Of a stretch of 64,000 nucleotides of DNA, positions 25,297 through 35,309 are shown piece after piece (the first letter of the stretch is position 1; every line of letters starts with the position of its first letter). The DNA is from Methanolobus vulcani. GTDB lineage: Archaea > Halobacteriota > Methanosarcinia > Methanosarcinales > Methanosarcinaceae. The DNA lies in contig NZ_FNCA01000004.1 in assembly GCF_900100715.1 (NCBI RefSeq), positions 186,001-250,000 on the forward strand, read 5' to 3'. A program made the translations under genes and the position numbers. The notes beneath the pieces were generated by a model. The model searched no databases. It saw only the letters and a list, made by a program, of their open reading frames with translations, and was not told the DNA's origin.

Positions 25297-25850
25297 ATCA
25301 CATCCAGTGGTCTGGATTTCCTGAGGTCCTTCTCAATATCGGTGAATTCATTGTAATATCGTTTTGCGATCTTTTCCATCACACCTGCAACATCGTTGTT
25401 TCCAAGTCCGAGGTCTTCAAAACTACCATAGAAATCATGGATAACATTAATTCCAAAATGGATCTTTTGAGAAACTGCTGATGTACTTGCGATAGATACA
25501 GTCAGCTTTTTGTCATCCACGAAAAGATCATCACCTTGCCTGATTATGTCATTGCGATATTCAGAAAGAATCTCTTTGACTATTGCAGTGAACAGGCGCT
25601 GTCTTGCATATACGAGTTTCAGGTCTGTTGAATCAAAATGTTCGATGATAAAATGAACCATATCTGTTGAGAAGATCATATCTCCCTGCTTCTTATCCTC
25701 AAGGTCGATCATGTGCTCGATCTTAACATCACATCCACCTCTGAAAGCTATGATGGAATCTTCCTGGATGTCTGCAAGATTATAAGCCCAGAGAGATGAG
25801 ATCTGGCTACCGTCATAATTCATTTTTTTATCAATAATTAAACATTCCAT
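25293..25850 (-). CDS. DUF366 family protein
   Basis: 185 residues from the ATG at 25850, six bases after GGTG; an in-frame ATG at 25862 covers that site. Features include FRGGCDVKIEHMIDLED, YARQRLFTAIV and IATSAVSQKIHFGIN-type wording (IASTSAVSQKIHFGINV). DUF366 is conserved in methanogens next to preQ0 genes; its role is unknown, but the position between queC and queE points to the archaeosine pathway. Confidence 0.8.
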   Translation of the reverse strand: MECLIIDKKMNYDGSQISSLWAYNLADIQEDSIIAFRGGCDVKIEHMIDLEDKKQGDMIFSTDMVHFIIEHFDSTDLKLVYARQRLFTAIVKEILSEYRNDIIRQGDDLFVDDKKLTVSIASTSAVSQKIHFGINVIHDFYGSFEDLGLGNNDVAGVMEKIAKRYYNEFTDIEKDLRKSRPLDVI

Positions 25851-25873
25851 AAATAACACCATGGAATTACAAT

Positions 25874-26572
25874 CTATTCCTTACCAAGCCTTACAAGCAG
25901 AGGATCTTTGGCACCTGCAGCTTCAAAAGCTCTTCTTCTTCTGGTGCAACTTTCACATTCCCCGCAAGGAACATCAGCACCATGATAGCAGCTCCAGCTA
26001 TATTCAAGAGGAGCTTTCAGCTCAATGGCCCTGGCAACTATCTCTTTCTTATCCATGCCAATAAGCGGTGCAAGCACTTTTACGCCATTCTGTGTTGAAT
26101 ATGAAAGTGAATCATCAATTGCAGTGATAAATTCCGGGGAATTATCAGGGAATGTAACAGCTTCCTCTTTGTTGAAACCTACAATAACATAGTCACAATC
26201 CATGCTTTCAGCATATGCTGCTGCTATGTTTATGAGTATACCGTTTCTGTTTGGGACCCAGACAGCCTTTGCAGATTCAACTGTTATGGAAGGGTCTGCA
26301 TCTTCGGATATTTCTTCCAAACTGAGTTTTGGAACATCGGTATCTGTGTTCACCAGTGATGTATTGGTGATCTCCTGCATCCAGGTAATATCAAGAACAC
26401 GATACTCCAATCCGAAGTGTTCACATACTTTTATGGAATTCTGTATCTCACGCTTAACAGCACGCTGTCCGTAACTGAATATAAGGGCCATTTTTATGTC
26501 AGTCTTTTCGAGGACTGCCGCAACGGAAGTCACTGAATCAAGGCCACTACTTAACAAAGCAATTGCAGTAAT
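25874..26572 (-). CDS. queC: 7-cyano-7-deazaguanine synthase QueC, probable ATT start
   Basis: 232 residues. The PP-loop [11 protein letters not shown] sits at the very start, and the zinc-binding Cys set [18 protein letters not shown] near the end. QueC converts carboxydeazaguanine to preQ0 using ATP and ammonia. No ATG or GTG exists between the upstream in-frame TAA and the PP-loop. The only TTG (26557) leaves no first strand and is 22 bases from the ribosome binding site. An ATT at 26570-26572 lies seven bases after AGGAGG and gives the usual five-residue lead before LLSSG, so I place the start there. First gene of the operon. Confidence 0.85.
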   Translation of the reverse strand: MTAIALLSSGLDSVTSVAAVLEKTDIKMALIFSYGQRAVKREIQNSIKVCEHFGLEYRVLDITWMQEITNTSLVNTDTDVPKLSLEEISEDADPSITVESAKAVWVPNRNGILINIAAAYAESMDCDYVIVGFNKEEAVTFPDNSPEFITAIDDSLSYSTQNGVKVLAPLIGMDKKEIVARAIELKAPLEYSWSCYHGADVPCGECESCTRRRRAFEAAGAKDPLLVRLGKE

Positions 26573-26604
26573 AGGGATTCCTCCTAAGAGAGTATTTGAT
26601 GATA

Positions 26605-26658
26605 AGTATTACTCAGATAATACTGAGAGATTGCTTAAAGAATACCAATGTATAAAAA
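26605..26658 (-). promoter_or_regulatory. Promoter and leader hairpin of the preQ0 operon
   Basis: On the minus strand a TTTTTATA box lies at about 26650-26658. The leader holds AGTATTA/TAATACT (26605-26624) around a 6-nt loop, between the expected start of transcription and the AGGAGG at 26580-26585. It could be an operator or RNA hairpin. No known riboswitch is recognised. Confidence 0.4.
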
Positions 26659-26817
26659 ATCATCGCTGTAAAGAAAAAAGAGCATTAATATCAAGAAAAT
26701 GAAAACTGGAAATAGCTGCTTCAAGAAACTTGTAATCGAGATACTCCCAAAGAGGAATGAAACGTATAGTATTGTAAAACAATGGTAAAACAAAAAATAA
26801 GGACAAATAAAAAGTAG

Positions 26818-26843
26818 TTAAAACCGTAGTCCTACGGTTTTAA
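26818..26843 (-). terminator. Terminator of the PEF-CTERM gene
   Basis: TTAAAACCGTAG (26818-26829) and CTACGGTTTTAA (26832-26843) form a 12-bp stem with a 2-nt loop. On the minus strand the stem itself ends in TTTTAA and a T-rich stretch follows. It lies 14 bases past the stop codon. Confidence 0.75.
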
Positions 26844-26856
26844 TCAGATGTTAGTT

Positions 26857-27552
26857 TTACTGTCTTCTGCTGAAGATGAAAGCCATACCAATAATTGCTG
26901 CCATTGGGATTGCAATCGTTGGGAATTCCGGAACTTCCTGAGTTACAGGAGTTTTCTCTTCAGAGCCACCTTCTTCGATGCCGCCTTCTTCTGATCCTTC
27001 TTCGGTTTTCTTTGAAGTTAGATCAATATCCATTTCAGTTGAAGCATTGTTCAATACATCTTCGCCATACGCAGTCAGAGTAACTGTGTAGAGACCAGCA
27101 TTTTCATACTCATGCTCCGGACTCTGCTCTGTTGAATTAGTATTGTCTCCAAAATCCCAGAACCAAGAAGAAGCATTCTGTGAATTATCAGTGAAGGTCA
27201 CATTAAGGCCATCAATCTCGTAATCGAAATCTGCCACTACAATATCAACTACAGAAGTTAGACTTGTGCTAGAAGGCGTTGGTGCACTGACTCCTCCACC
27301 ACCGCCAAAGAACATAGTGGCTGATGGCTCAGGAGCTTCTTCTTTTGAGGTATTGGTATTTACCTGTTCAGGTTCCTGAACATCTGCTTTAGGGCTTTCC
27401 TGCTCAATTGTCTCCTTATCACCAATTACCGGGGCAGAACCACCGGAATTTGGTGTTTCCTGGGCAGAACCTGCCTGGAAATTTATCAGTCCTCCAAGCA
27501 AAAGAACTGATAAGAACATAATTATAACTGGTAAAAAAAATCGTCTGTCCAT
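26857..27552 (-). CDS. PKD-domain surface protein with PEF-CTERM sorting signal
   Basis: 231 residues from the ATG at 27552 (GGTGG upstream). It has a signal peptide (about 1-28), a Glu/Pro/Ser-rich spacer, then a PKD domain (about 105-185: VADFDYEIDGLNVTFTDNS, FWDFGDNTNSTEQSPEHEY), a second acidic spacer, and the C-terminal signal PEFPTIAIPMAAIIG followed by FIFSRR. PEF-CTERM proteins are cut and attached at the cell surface by an archaeosortase. It is expected in the cell envelope. Confidence 0.88.
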   Translation of the reverse strand: MDRRFFLPVIIMFLSVLLLGGLINFQAGSAQETPNSGGSAPVIGDKETIEQESPKADVQEPEQVNTNTSKEEAPEPSATMFFGGGGGVSAPTPSSTSLTSVVDIVVADFDYEIDGLNVTFTDNSQNASSWFWDFGDNTNSTEQSPEHEYENAGLYTVTLTAYGEDVLNNASTEMDIDLTSKKTEEGSEEGGIEEGGSEEKTPVTQEVPEFPTIAIPMAAIIGMAFIFSRRQ

Positions 27553-27804
27553 AATCGTACCACCTTTTTTCTTAATCCAAATAAATCGTACTAAGTAAAT
27601 CATTAAGAGAGAGTTCTATATAAATATTTGTGTACAGCCAAAAGTCATACTCATAATCATATGTGACATTTAGAAAGTTGAAATACAAAGCATGAGCAAA
27701 TGATCAGTCAAACGAATCATAATATAAATGATTATTATACAGGGTCAGTTCTAACCCTATGGATACATATACATTATGCACAAATAACTACTGGGAGTAA
27801 TAGA

Positions 27805-29928
27805 GTGAATAATAACAACAGGTATCAGGATTGTAAATACAACAGACTGAAAGATGAAAAAAGCCCTTATCTGTTACAACATTCAAAAAATCCGGTTGAC
27901 TGGTATCCATGGGGAGATGAAGCTTTTAAAAAAGCAAAAGAAGAAGATAAACCCATATTCCTGTCAGTAGGCTATTCTACATGCCACTGGTGTCATGTAA
28001 TGGAAAGAGAATCTTTTGAAAACGATTCTGTTGCAGAACTTTTGAACGGATCGTTCATTTCCATAAAGGTTGATCGTGAGGAAAGACCTGATATAGATAA
28101 TATATACATGGCAGTCTGTCAGGCGATAACCGGCAGGGGAGGCTGGCCACTTACAATCCTTATGACACCTGACCGGAAGCCATTCTATGCTGCCACCTAC
28201 ATTCCCAGGGAGAGCAGATACGGTGTGCCAGGAATGCTTGAGATGCTCCCTGCCATATCACGACTCTGGAAAAGTAAAAGACATGAGCTTCTTGATAGTG
28301 CAGAAGCCATAATAGATGCAGTTTCAGAGGACAACAGAGAAAAGAACAAAGATATCAGAACTGTCAATAAAGAATTCCTCAGAAAAACATTCGACCAGCT
28401 TTACAGCATTTTTGACGAAGAATATGCAGGTTTTGGCAGGGCTCCTAAGTTTCCAACGGTACATAATCTTACATTTCTCCTGAGATACTGGAGAAGAACC
28501 GGTAACGCGCTCGCCCTGGAAATGGTTGAAAGGACACTGGAAGCGATGCGTATGGGTGGAATCTATGACCATATAGGCTATGGTGTCCATAGATATTCCA
28601 CAGACAGGCAATGGTTATTACCTCATTTTGAAAAAATGTTATACGACCAGGCCATGATGGTCATTACACTTAGTGAAGCATATCAGGCAACTGCAAATCC
28701 TGAATATAAAAACACCGCAATGGAAATACTTAGCTATCTTGAAAGGGATATGACATCCCCAGAAGGAGGATTTTACTCCGCAGAGGATGCTGATAGTGAA
28801 GGTGTGGAAGGAAAATTCTATTTATGGACAGCAGCAGAGATAGAAGAAATACTGGGAAAAGAGCATGCTGAAATATTTTCAAAAATATTTAATGTCAGAA
28901 ATGAAGGGAACTTTGCAGAAGAACACAGTAATAATCTGACAGGAAATAATATCCTCTACACTACTGAAAGTATACAAAATATCCGTATATGGAACGGAGA
29001 ACATGGGGACTATATCCTCAGATCTATTGAAAAATCAAGGAAAAAGTTGTTCAATGAACGTGAAAAAAGGGTACATCCATCTAAAGATGACAAGATCCTC
29101 ACTGACTGGAACGGACTGACCATTGCTGCATTCAGTAAAGCTGCACAGGCATTTGATAATGAAGAGTATACCATAGCAGCCACTAAAGCTGTAAACTTCT
29201 TCATGGAAAATTTGACAGACACTGATGGAAAGATGAAGCACAGGTATCGCGATGGTGAAGTTGCCATTGATGCCTTCCTTGAAGATTATGCTTTCTTCAC
29301 ATGGGGACTTATCGAACTTTACCAGACTACTTTTCATATCAATTATCTAGAGCATGCACTGAAACTGACCAATTACCTGATTGCCCATTTCCATGATAAA
29401 GAAAATGGTGGATTCTTCCATACATCTGATGAAGCCGAAGAAATGATATTCAGAAGCAAGGAAGTTTATGATGGTGCAATTCCATCCGGAAACTCGGTAA
29501 CTGCAATGAACCTGCTGAGACTTGCAAAGATCACCGGCAATCCCGAACTCGAGGAACTGGCAGGCAGAACTCTTAGGGTTTTTGCAGAGAAGGTCAAATC
29601 TGCGCCTGCAGGATATACTCAGTTCATGTCCGCCATAGACCTTGCACTTAACGGCTCTGTAGAAATTGTGATTGACGGAGAAAAGGATGATAACGATGCT
29701 ATGGAAATTATAAGTTTCATCAATGAGAGATTTATTCCGGAAAAAGTAGTGGTATTGAAAGATAAGAATGATGCTGATAAAATTGCTGGAATTGCACCCT
29801 ATACAAAGGACATGGTGATGACAGATAATAGAACAACTGTACATATATGCCAGGATCACAACTGCAAACTTCCATACAATGATATCGAAAAGATAAAAGA
29901 ACAGATAGAGGCACTGTCACATATCTAA
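27805..29928 (+). CDS. YyaL/SSP411-type thioredoxin-fold protein (DUF255)
   Basis: 707 residues from a GTG at 27805, seven bases after GGGAG; the frame is open further up to 27700 but that part is not conserved in type. [23 protein letters not shown] and the CHWCHVME active-site-like motif define the N-terminal thioredoxin-like domain. The remainder is an alpha/alpha six-barrel like N-acylglucosamine epimerases ([29 protein letters not shown]). Conserved from bacteria to humans; the substrate is unknown. It is 12 bases upstream of the F390 synthetase-like gene and likely cotranscribed. Confidence 0.88.
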   Translation: MNNNNRYQDCKYNRLKDEKSPYLLQHSKNPVDWYPWGDEAFKKAKEEDKPIFLSVGYSTCHWCHVMERESFENDSVAELLNGSFISIKVDREERPDIDNIYMAVCQAITGRGGWPLTILMTPDRKPFYAATYIPRESRYGVPGMLEMLPAISRLWKSKRHELLDSAEAIIDAVSEDNREKNKDIRTVNKEFLRKTFDQLYSIFDEEYAGFGRAPKFPTVHNLTFLLRYWRRTGNALALEMVERTLEAMRMGGIYDHIGYGVHRYSTDRQWLLPHFEKMLYDQAMMVITLSEAYQATANPEYKNTAMEILSYLERDMTSPEGGFYSAEDADSEGVEGKFYLWTAAEIEEILGKEHAEIFSKIFNVRNEGNFAEEHSNNLTGNNILYTTESIQNIRIWNGEHGDYILRSIEKSRKKLFNEREKRVHPSKDDKILTDWNGLTIAAFSKAAQAFDNEEYTIAATKAVNFFMENLTDTDGKMKHRYRDGEVAIDAFLEDYAFFTWGLIELYQTTFHINYLEHALKLTNYLIAHFHDKENGGFFHTSDEAEEMIFRSKEVYDGAIPSGNSVTAMNLLRLAKITGNPELEELAGRTLRVFAEKVKSAPAGYTQFMSAIDLALNGSVEIVIDGEKDDNDAMEIISFINERFIPEKVVVLKDKNDADKIAGIAPYTKDMVMTDNRTTVHICQDHNCKLPYNDIEKIKEQIEALSHI

Positions 29929-29940
29929 GGAGTACTGCAC

Positions 29941-31296
29941 ATGACAACAGGAAAGTTCTACAATCCTGAAATTGAAACCATGGAACGGTCTGAACTTGAT
30001 TCCCTTATCGATGAAAGGATTAGATATACTGTAAATTACGCTGCTGAAAATTCATTATTCTATAAAAAATGGTTCCGGGATCATAAAATAAAACCATCTG
30101 ACATCAGGTCTCATGAAGACCTGCTGGAACTTCCTATAATCTCAGGAAAAACCATTCGTGAAAATCAGCCACCTGTAACCGATGATTTTGGATTCAAAAC
30201 TGTAGACTGGAAAGATATATTCACGATACATGAGACAAGTGGTACAAGCGGTACACCGAAATCTTTCTTTCTAACATGGGATGACTGGGAAAGATACGCA
30301 GAAAAATATGCCAGATGCTTTGTATCTCAGGGATTCAGAGAGCATGATCGCGTCATTGTTTGCGCATCATATGGAATGAATGTGGGTGCAAATACAATGA
30401 CACTGGCAGCCAGAAACCTTGGAATGACAATGATCCCTGAAGGAAAATGCACATTCCCTGTCAGAGTCTTGGAATCGTACAAACCGACTTCCATTGTTGC
30501 CAGTACATTCAAACTTTTGCGTCTTGCAAAAAGAATGAAAGAAAACGGAATGAAACCTGATGAATCCAGCATTGAAAGACTTATCATAGGTGGGGAAAGC
30601 TTTGCAGAGGAAACCAGAAAATATGTTGCTGAGATCTGGAACTGTGATGTTTACAATAACTATGGAAGCACAGAGGGAACGATGTGTGGAGAATGCACTG
30701 ATGTCAGTGGCCTGCATGTACCTGAAGACCTTGTGCATCTGGATGTTTACGACCCCAACATGGACAAATTCGTAAAAGATGGAGAATGCGGCAGACTTGT
30801 TCTTACAACATTGCTGCCTGTTGGAGCAAAGAGTGGAAACATACTTCTCAATTATGATACAGAGGATACAACCGTTGTTCTTGACAGGGGAGAATGTGCA
30901 TGTGGGAGAACTCACATGAAAATAATGACTCCTGAAAGGGAAGCTGAAACATTCTGGACTTCAGGAACACCTTTTAACCGGGTAGATATTGAAAAAGGAG
31001 TTTTCCAGAGAGAAAACATGGAATACCTCACAGGAGAGTTTGAAGCATTCCTTTATGGGGGAGATGACGAAGGTGAGACGACCCTCAGAGTAAGTATGGA
31101 GTGTAATGATCCGCAGAGATGCAATAAGGAACTTGTCAAGGAGAATTTCCTCAGGTCATTCTTTGCTTACAAAAAGAACCTTGAGAATGCCTATATCGAT
31201 GGCAGCCTGAATATTCTGTTCAACTATGTAAAACCCGGGGAACTGGAATTCTATCGTATCAAGGGCAGACCAAAACGTATTGTTGACAGAAGATGA
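29941..31296 (+). CDS. Coenzyme F390 synthetase / phenylacetate-CoA ligase family protein
   Basis: 451 residues of the adenylate-forming superfamily. The P-loop-like HETSGTSGTPKSF is at about 97-109, YGSTEG at about 240, and the CACGR motif near 320 is typical of the PaaK/F390 synthetase branch. In methanogens such proteins adenylylate coenzyme F420 to F390 as a redox signal; the exact substrate cannot be proven from sequence. AGGAG lies just upstream. Confidence 0.82.
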   Translation: MTTGKFYNPEIETMERSELDSLIDERIRYTVNYAAENSLFYKKWFRDHKIKPSDIRSHEDLLELPIISGKTIRENQPPVTDDFGFKTVDWKDIFTIHETSGTSGTPKSFFLTWDDWERYAEKYARCFVSQGFREHDRVIVCASYGMNVGANTMTLAARNLGMTMIPEGKCTFPVRVLESYKPTSIVASTFKLLRLAKRMKENGMKPDESSIERLIIGGESFAEETRKYVAEIWNCDVYNNYGSTEGTMCGECTDVSGLHVPEDLVHLDVYDPNMDKFVKDGECGRLVLTTLLPVGAKSGNILLNYDTEDTTVVLDRGECACGRTHMKIMTPEREAETFWTSGTPFNRVDIEKGVFQRENMEYLTGEFEAFLYGGDDEGETTLRVSMECNDPQRCNKELVKENFLRSFFAYKKNLENAYIDGSLNILFNYVKPGELEFYRIKGRPKRIVDRR

Positions 31297-31329
31297 ATCT
31301 TCACCATCATGTACAAAAACATATGTGGA

Positions 31330-31749
31330 TCATAAAATAATGATTCCCTCCCACAATATCAAGTAGAGAATTGATCCACCCAGCAAGGTCAGCACCCAGA
31401 GTACAAGGGTTGGCTTCATCATTTTCAAAGGGGGAACTGGTGAAGGAATCTTTCCACTGAATGCAAGTTTGATGTATACTGAAAATAGGATAACAATTAA
31501 ACCCAAAGTATGATGAAGATACATCAGGAACGTAAAGGAACCTGACATTATTATCCCTAAAAGGGAATACATTGAAGGCGCCATGAATATGAGTACAGAC
31601 AAAATTTGTACTGCAATGGCAATGGTTATGAATTTACAGTGTTTATTATAGGGATCCCTGTACGCTTTTTTCACCGCGAAAATGAGCAATATAAGTACTA
31701 TAAACTCCAAAAGCAAGTCCAGATAAACCATATTTAAACCTGTGAACAT
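31330..31749 (-). CDS. Four-helix membrane protein, DUF420-like
   Basis: 139 residues with four membrane helices, a basic loop AYRDPYNKH and an HHTLG motif in the third helix. The His pair in a membrane helix recalls DUF420 and other small heme- or copper-associated membrane proteins, but this is uncertain. The start may be the ATG at 31731, which has AGG at better spacing. It is convergent with the F390 synthetase-like gene. Confidence 0.5.
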   Translation of the reverse strand: MFTGLNMVYLDLLLEFIVLILLIFAVKKAYRDPYNKHCKFITIAIAVQILSVLIFMAPSMYSLLGIIMSGSFTFLMYLHHTLGLIVILFSVYIKLAFSGKIPSPVPPLKMMKPTLVLWVLTLLGGSILYLILWEGIIIL

Positions 31750-31860
31750 ATCCCATTACCCCTATTTTAGTCAGGATATGTTTTTCCTAAAAATATAAAT
31801 ATTTAGCTCAAAGCCCGGATATTGAGATTATGATGAAGTTTTAAGGACAGAAAGATTACA

Positions 31861-32559
31861 TTAAAAATTGCCTTTATATACTTTCAGTCCATTTTCAGAT
31901 ACCGCAAGGATCCAGGGTTCCATACTATGTGCGGTGGCACGCATTTTTCTCACTCTCATATACCTGTTTGCAACATTGCCTTTCAGATGCAGACCAAGTT
32001 CAATGATACCGTCTGCAAGATAGCCTTCCATTCCGGTGGAAGGATCAGACATGTCAGATCTGTTTTCTTCTTCCAGTATCAGAAAAGTTGTAAGATTCTC
32101 ACGCCTCAGTGTCTCAAGGAATTTGTACATCTTTTTTCTCAGGTCACGGGAATCATCATCAAGCAGAGAATAAAGAGCTCCCAGGGAATCTACAGCTATA
32201 CATGTGCATTTCTCGCCAATGTGTTCCTTGAACTGAACAATATTCTCTTCAAGAATGTTTATTAGATCTTCTGAAAATTCATCATACATTACACGATAGT
32301 CACTGAAATCAGATATATGAAGCTTATTTGATAGGTCAATTCCCATACTTTCCATGTTAAGAAGATGGTTTTCCTTGCTTTGTTCAAATGTTATGTACAG
32401 ACCATACTCATCCTGTTCTTCCAGATAGTTGGATAATAACTGGAAAGTAAAACCGGATTTCAGTGTACCTGCTGCACCGGTGACCAGCACTACACTGCTT
32501 TTGGGTATATCTGTCTCAAAGACATCATTCAAACCATCTATGGTATCCACAAATCTCAT
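31861..32559 (-). CDS. RAD55/KaiC-like RecA superfamily ATPase
   Basis: 232 residues from the ATG at 32559; upstream in-frame starts up to 32586 are possible. It has a Walker A-like VTGAAGTLKSGFTFQ, a Walker B CIAVDSLGALYSLL, and the order of a single RecA/KaiC domain. In methanogens and haloarchaea, such single-domain proteins are often encoded near sensor or DUF835 genes and are thought to act in signalling. The response regulator with DUF835 lies about 200 bases upstream on the same strand. Confidence 0.82.
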   Translation of the reverse strand: MRFVDTIDGLNDVFETDIPKSSVVLVTGAAGTLKSGFTFQLLSNYLEEQDEYGLYITFEQSKENHLLNMESMGIDLSNKLHISDFSDYRVMYDEFSEDLINILEENIVQFKEHIGEKCTCIAVDSLGALYSLLDDDSRDLRKKMYKFLETLRRENLTTFLILEEENRSDMSDPSTGMEGYLADGIIELGLHLKGNVANRYMRVRKMRATAHSMEPWILAVSENGLKVYKGNF

Positions 32560-32760
32560 AATACCACTCATTCCTTCTATTTTCAAAAAGAAGTAAAGGA
32601 TAATAGTGTAAAATAATATATATCTTTAATGATAGTGATAAAAATAGGAGTATGAAATCTAAATACTATCTGTTTTTGAACCTGTTTTTTCTCAATCCTA
32701 GTGCAACTTAGTATAGATATTTGACACTTTAATGGAATTATAACACTAGTATATATTTTT

Positions 32761-34428
32761 CTATAAATTCTTGTCCTGAGGAGGAGTGTCTCCGGTTACT
32801 GGCCGCATCCACCTTTTTAGAAGATGGAATTCCTTCTTCTCAAGAACATCGGGATCAAGCTGAAGCATCATTCGGGAACTTGATGCCATAATAGTATCAT
32901 TGGTCTGTTCCAGCAGTTTGACAACCGAAAGGAAATCATTGTCAAGTATCAGGTACTCCAGACCATCCATAAGAACAACACCGTCTTCAACCTTATTTAC
33001 AAAATCGGCTATTGTAGGATGTATCCTAAAAAGTTCTGTGGAATCGATTGACTGCTGACCTGACATTTTATTTTTGGTTAACCAGACAATAGGTGTTTTT
33101 GCAATACCGTACATGTTCCTTATCTTATCAGGATTCATTCTGGTAATACAAAGTCCGGGTTTTCCACTTTTGACAAGTTCGGAAAATGCATGGTAGCTCT
33201 GCCCGGGGTCTTCTGAACCTGAAAGGTAAATATATCCACTTTCAAGTTCGATGTCTGCCTGATCTGAATTTACTTCAATGTCTTCTGTGAGTGGGGTGAT
33301 AAAAAGGCCCCTGAGCCTGGAACGATCCTGAAGAGTAATCACAAGACCTTCTGTTCCCCCGTCATCAGGAAGAAGAGAAGTTGAAACGTTCATGCGAACC
33401 TTTTCATCATGTTTTGTGTAGAATACCATTTCAAAGTCTTTCTTATCAGTGAACTCCAGCAAGTCTACATCATCTGCAAATTCCCTGATAGGTCTTGCAA
33501 TTATCTCACTGACCTCATAACCCAGTAGATCCGCTGCATTCCTGTTAGCAGTAACAACCCTTTTCTTGCTGTCAAGGGCTAATATGGCAATTGGAGATGC
33601 CTTCAAAAGATTATCGAGATATTCATTAGCCCTTTTGATCTTGGATTCTGCATCTATCCTTTCTGTGATATCTTCACCGGAAACAAGCAGACCGTTTATG
33701 TTCCCTTCAGAGTCGTGAAGTACAATATTGGTCCAGCTCATTATCCTTTTCTGCTTGTTACTGTTAAGGAAAGGAATCTCAAAGTAACCTGTAGATACTG
33801 CCTGGGTCGAAAGCAGTTTCTCAAATCCTTTTCTGGCGTTTTCCCTGAAAAGTTCAGGAACATAACTCTCAAACCAGTCATTTCCAAGAATCTCATTCTC
33901 CCGATAACCCAGTATTTCGCACCCTTTCTTGTTAATGACTTTAACAATACCATTTTCATCAAGAACAAAGAGCATTACTCCTGCAAGATCCAGATAGTTC
34001 TGTGCCTGGTCCCTCTCGGATATAAGTTCATCATGCAACTTTTTTATCCTGAGAAGAGAGCCAACTCTGGTCTTGATCTCTAAGCGGTCCAGAGGTTTTG
34101 TAAGAAAATCATCTGCACCGGCATCAATACCTTTTATACGGTCTTCAAGGCTAGATAGTGCTGTAACCATGATAATAGGAATAAAGCGGGTCTTTTCAGA
34201 ACCTTTCAGAATTTTACAGACCTCATAACCAGTAATATCCGGCATCATCAAGTCAAGAAGGATAATATCAGGGTTATGAGCTTCCACCTTTTCAAGTGCC
34301 TCTACACCACCATATGCTGATATTATGTCATATTCATGCATGAGATAAGCATCCAATAGCTTGACATTCATCGATTCATCGTCAACTATCAGTACTTTTC
34401 CCTTTTTATGCTCGTCCATCCCGGTCAC
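32761..34428 (-). CDS. Response regulator with two PAS domains and DUF835
   Basis: 555 residues. A receiver domain covers about 8-125 (VLIVDDESMN, DIILLDLMMPDITG with the phospho-Asp, and DFLTKP). Two PAS domains cover about 145-260 and 270-375. A DUF835 domain (SGYIYLSGSEDPGQSYHAF..., VVLMDGLEYLI) fills about 400-540. DUF835 is related to a degenerate RecA-like fold used in archaeal signalling. There is no kinase domain, so it should receive phosphate from a separate kinase. The start is GTG at 34428 or ATG at 34419. Confidence 0.88.
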   Translation of the reverse strand: MTGMDEHKKGKVLIVDDESMNVKLLDAYLMHEYDIISAYGGVEALEKVEAHNPDIILLDLMMPDITGYEVCKILKGSEKTRFIPIIMVTALSSLEDRIKGIDAGADDFLTKPLDRLEIKTRVGSLLRIKKLHDELISERDQAQNYLDLAGVMLFVLDENGIVKVINKKGCEILGYRENEILGNDWFESYVPELFRENARKGFEKLLSTQAVSTGYFEIPFLNSNKQKRIMSWTNIVLHDSEGNINGLLVSGEDITERIDAESKIKRANEYLDNLLKASPIAILALDSKKRVVTANRNAADLLGYEVSEIIARPIREFADDVDLLEFTDKKDFEMVFYTKHDEKVRMNVSTSLLPDDGGTEGLVITLQDRSRLRGLFITPLTEDIEVNSDQADIELESGYIYLSGSEDPGQSYHAFSELVKSGKPGLCITRMNPDKIRNMYGIAKTPIVWLTKNKMSGQQSIDSTELFRIHPTIADFVNKVEDGVVLMDGLEYLILDNDFLSVVKLLEQTNDTIMASSSRMMLQLDPDVLEKKEFHLLKRWMRPVTGDTPPQDKNL

Positions 34429-34583
34429 TCACAAAGCCAATTGCCAATTATATTTAGAGTAAGAGAAATATATCCCAAAGTCACAACACTGTATAATATT
34501 TAAAGTATTTAAATAAAACCCGAATAACAATTAGACGTTAACTAGTTTAAAGAAAAAATGAATGTTATAATGACTGATACCTG

Positions 34584-35285
34584 ATGACAGAGAACAGACA
34601 TATAATAAAGAACCCTAAAAACAGGATCAAGTTAAGAACAAAAGCTGCAGAAGATATTCGTTACTTACTCGAAAGAGGTTATAGCAGGGATAGTGCCATT
34701 CGTTTTACGAGTGACCATTACAGACTGGACAAAAATGAAAGATATATAATGGCACGTACTGTATTTTCCTGTTCAACAGCCAGTTCACGCAAGAAAAAGA
34801 AACTTGATACTCATGGCCTGAAAAGCAGAAAACTGCTCGTAGACGGGTACAACGTACTTATCACACTGGAAAGTCTTCTTGGTGATGAAGAAGTCTGGAT
34901 TGGAGATGATTCTTTCCTTCGTGATATAAGAGGCGTGTTCAGGAATCATTCAAATGGAGATACTACATTCCAGGCTGTTGAGAAAATGCTGGATTTCATT
35001 AAGAGATCAGATGTTGCAAGTGTTGAAATATTACTGGACACGCAAATGAAAAACAGTGGTGAACTTGCAGCTATCATAAGGAAACGCATGGAAGAACTAT
35101 CGATCTCTGGTGATGCAAGGACATCGAAACATGTGGACTTTGACCTGAAGAACTGTTCATCAGATTATATTGTGGCTACTGCTGATGGTGTAATCATCGA
35201 TGCCGTGAAATATGTAGTAGATATTCCAGGATGTATTGCAGCGGATCCACAGAAACTTGCAGGCAACAGTTCTAATAATCCATAG
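34584..35285 (+). CDS. DUF434 domain protein
   Basis: 233 residues. The N-terminus (TKAAEDIRYLLERGYSRDSAIRFTSDHYRL) is the DUF434 helix bundle, and KLLVDGYNVLITLESLLG begins a PIN/NYN-like alpha/beta part (DUF5616) with an Asp in VDGYNV and another in DYIVATADGVII. A nuclease-like role is possible. First gene of an operon with mptN, pth2, a lipoprotein gene and truD. Confidence 0.78.
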   Translation: MTENRHIIKNPKNRIKLRTKAAEDIRYLLERGYSRDSAIRFTSDHYRLDKNERYIMARTVFSCSTASSRKKKKLDTHGLKSRKLLVDGYNVLITLESLLGDEEVWIGDDSFLRDIRGVFRNHSNGDTTFQAVEKMLDFIKRSDVASVEILLDTQMKNSGELAAIIRKRMEELSISGDARTSKHVDFDLKNCSSDYIVATADGVIIDAVKYVVDIPGCIAADPQKLAGNSSNNP

Positions 35286-35309
35286 TCACTTAGGAAGCAA
35301 GGAAAGAAT

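Noticed and set aside
26605-26624. preQ1-type riboswitch
   Set aside because: Only a simple 7-bp stem is visible; the A-rich tail and pseudoknot of known preQ1 riboswitches are absent.
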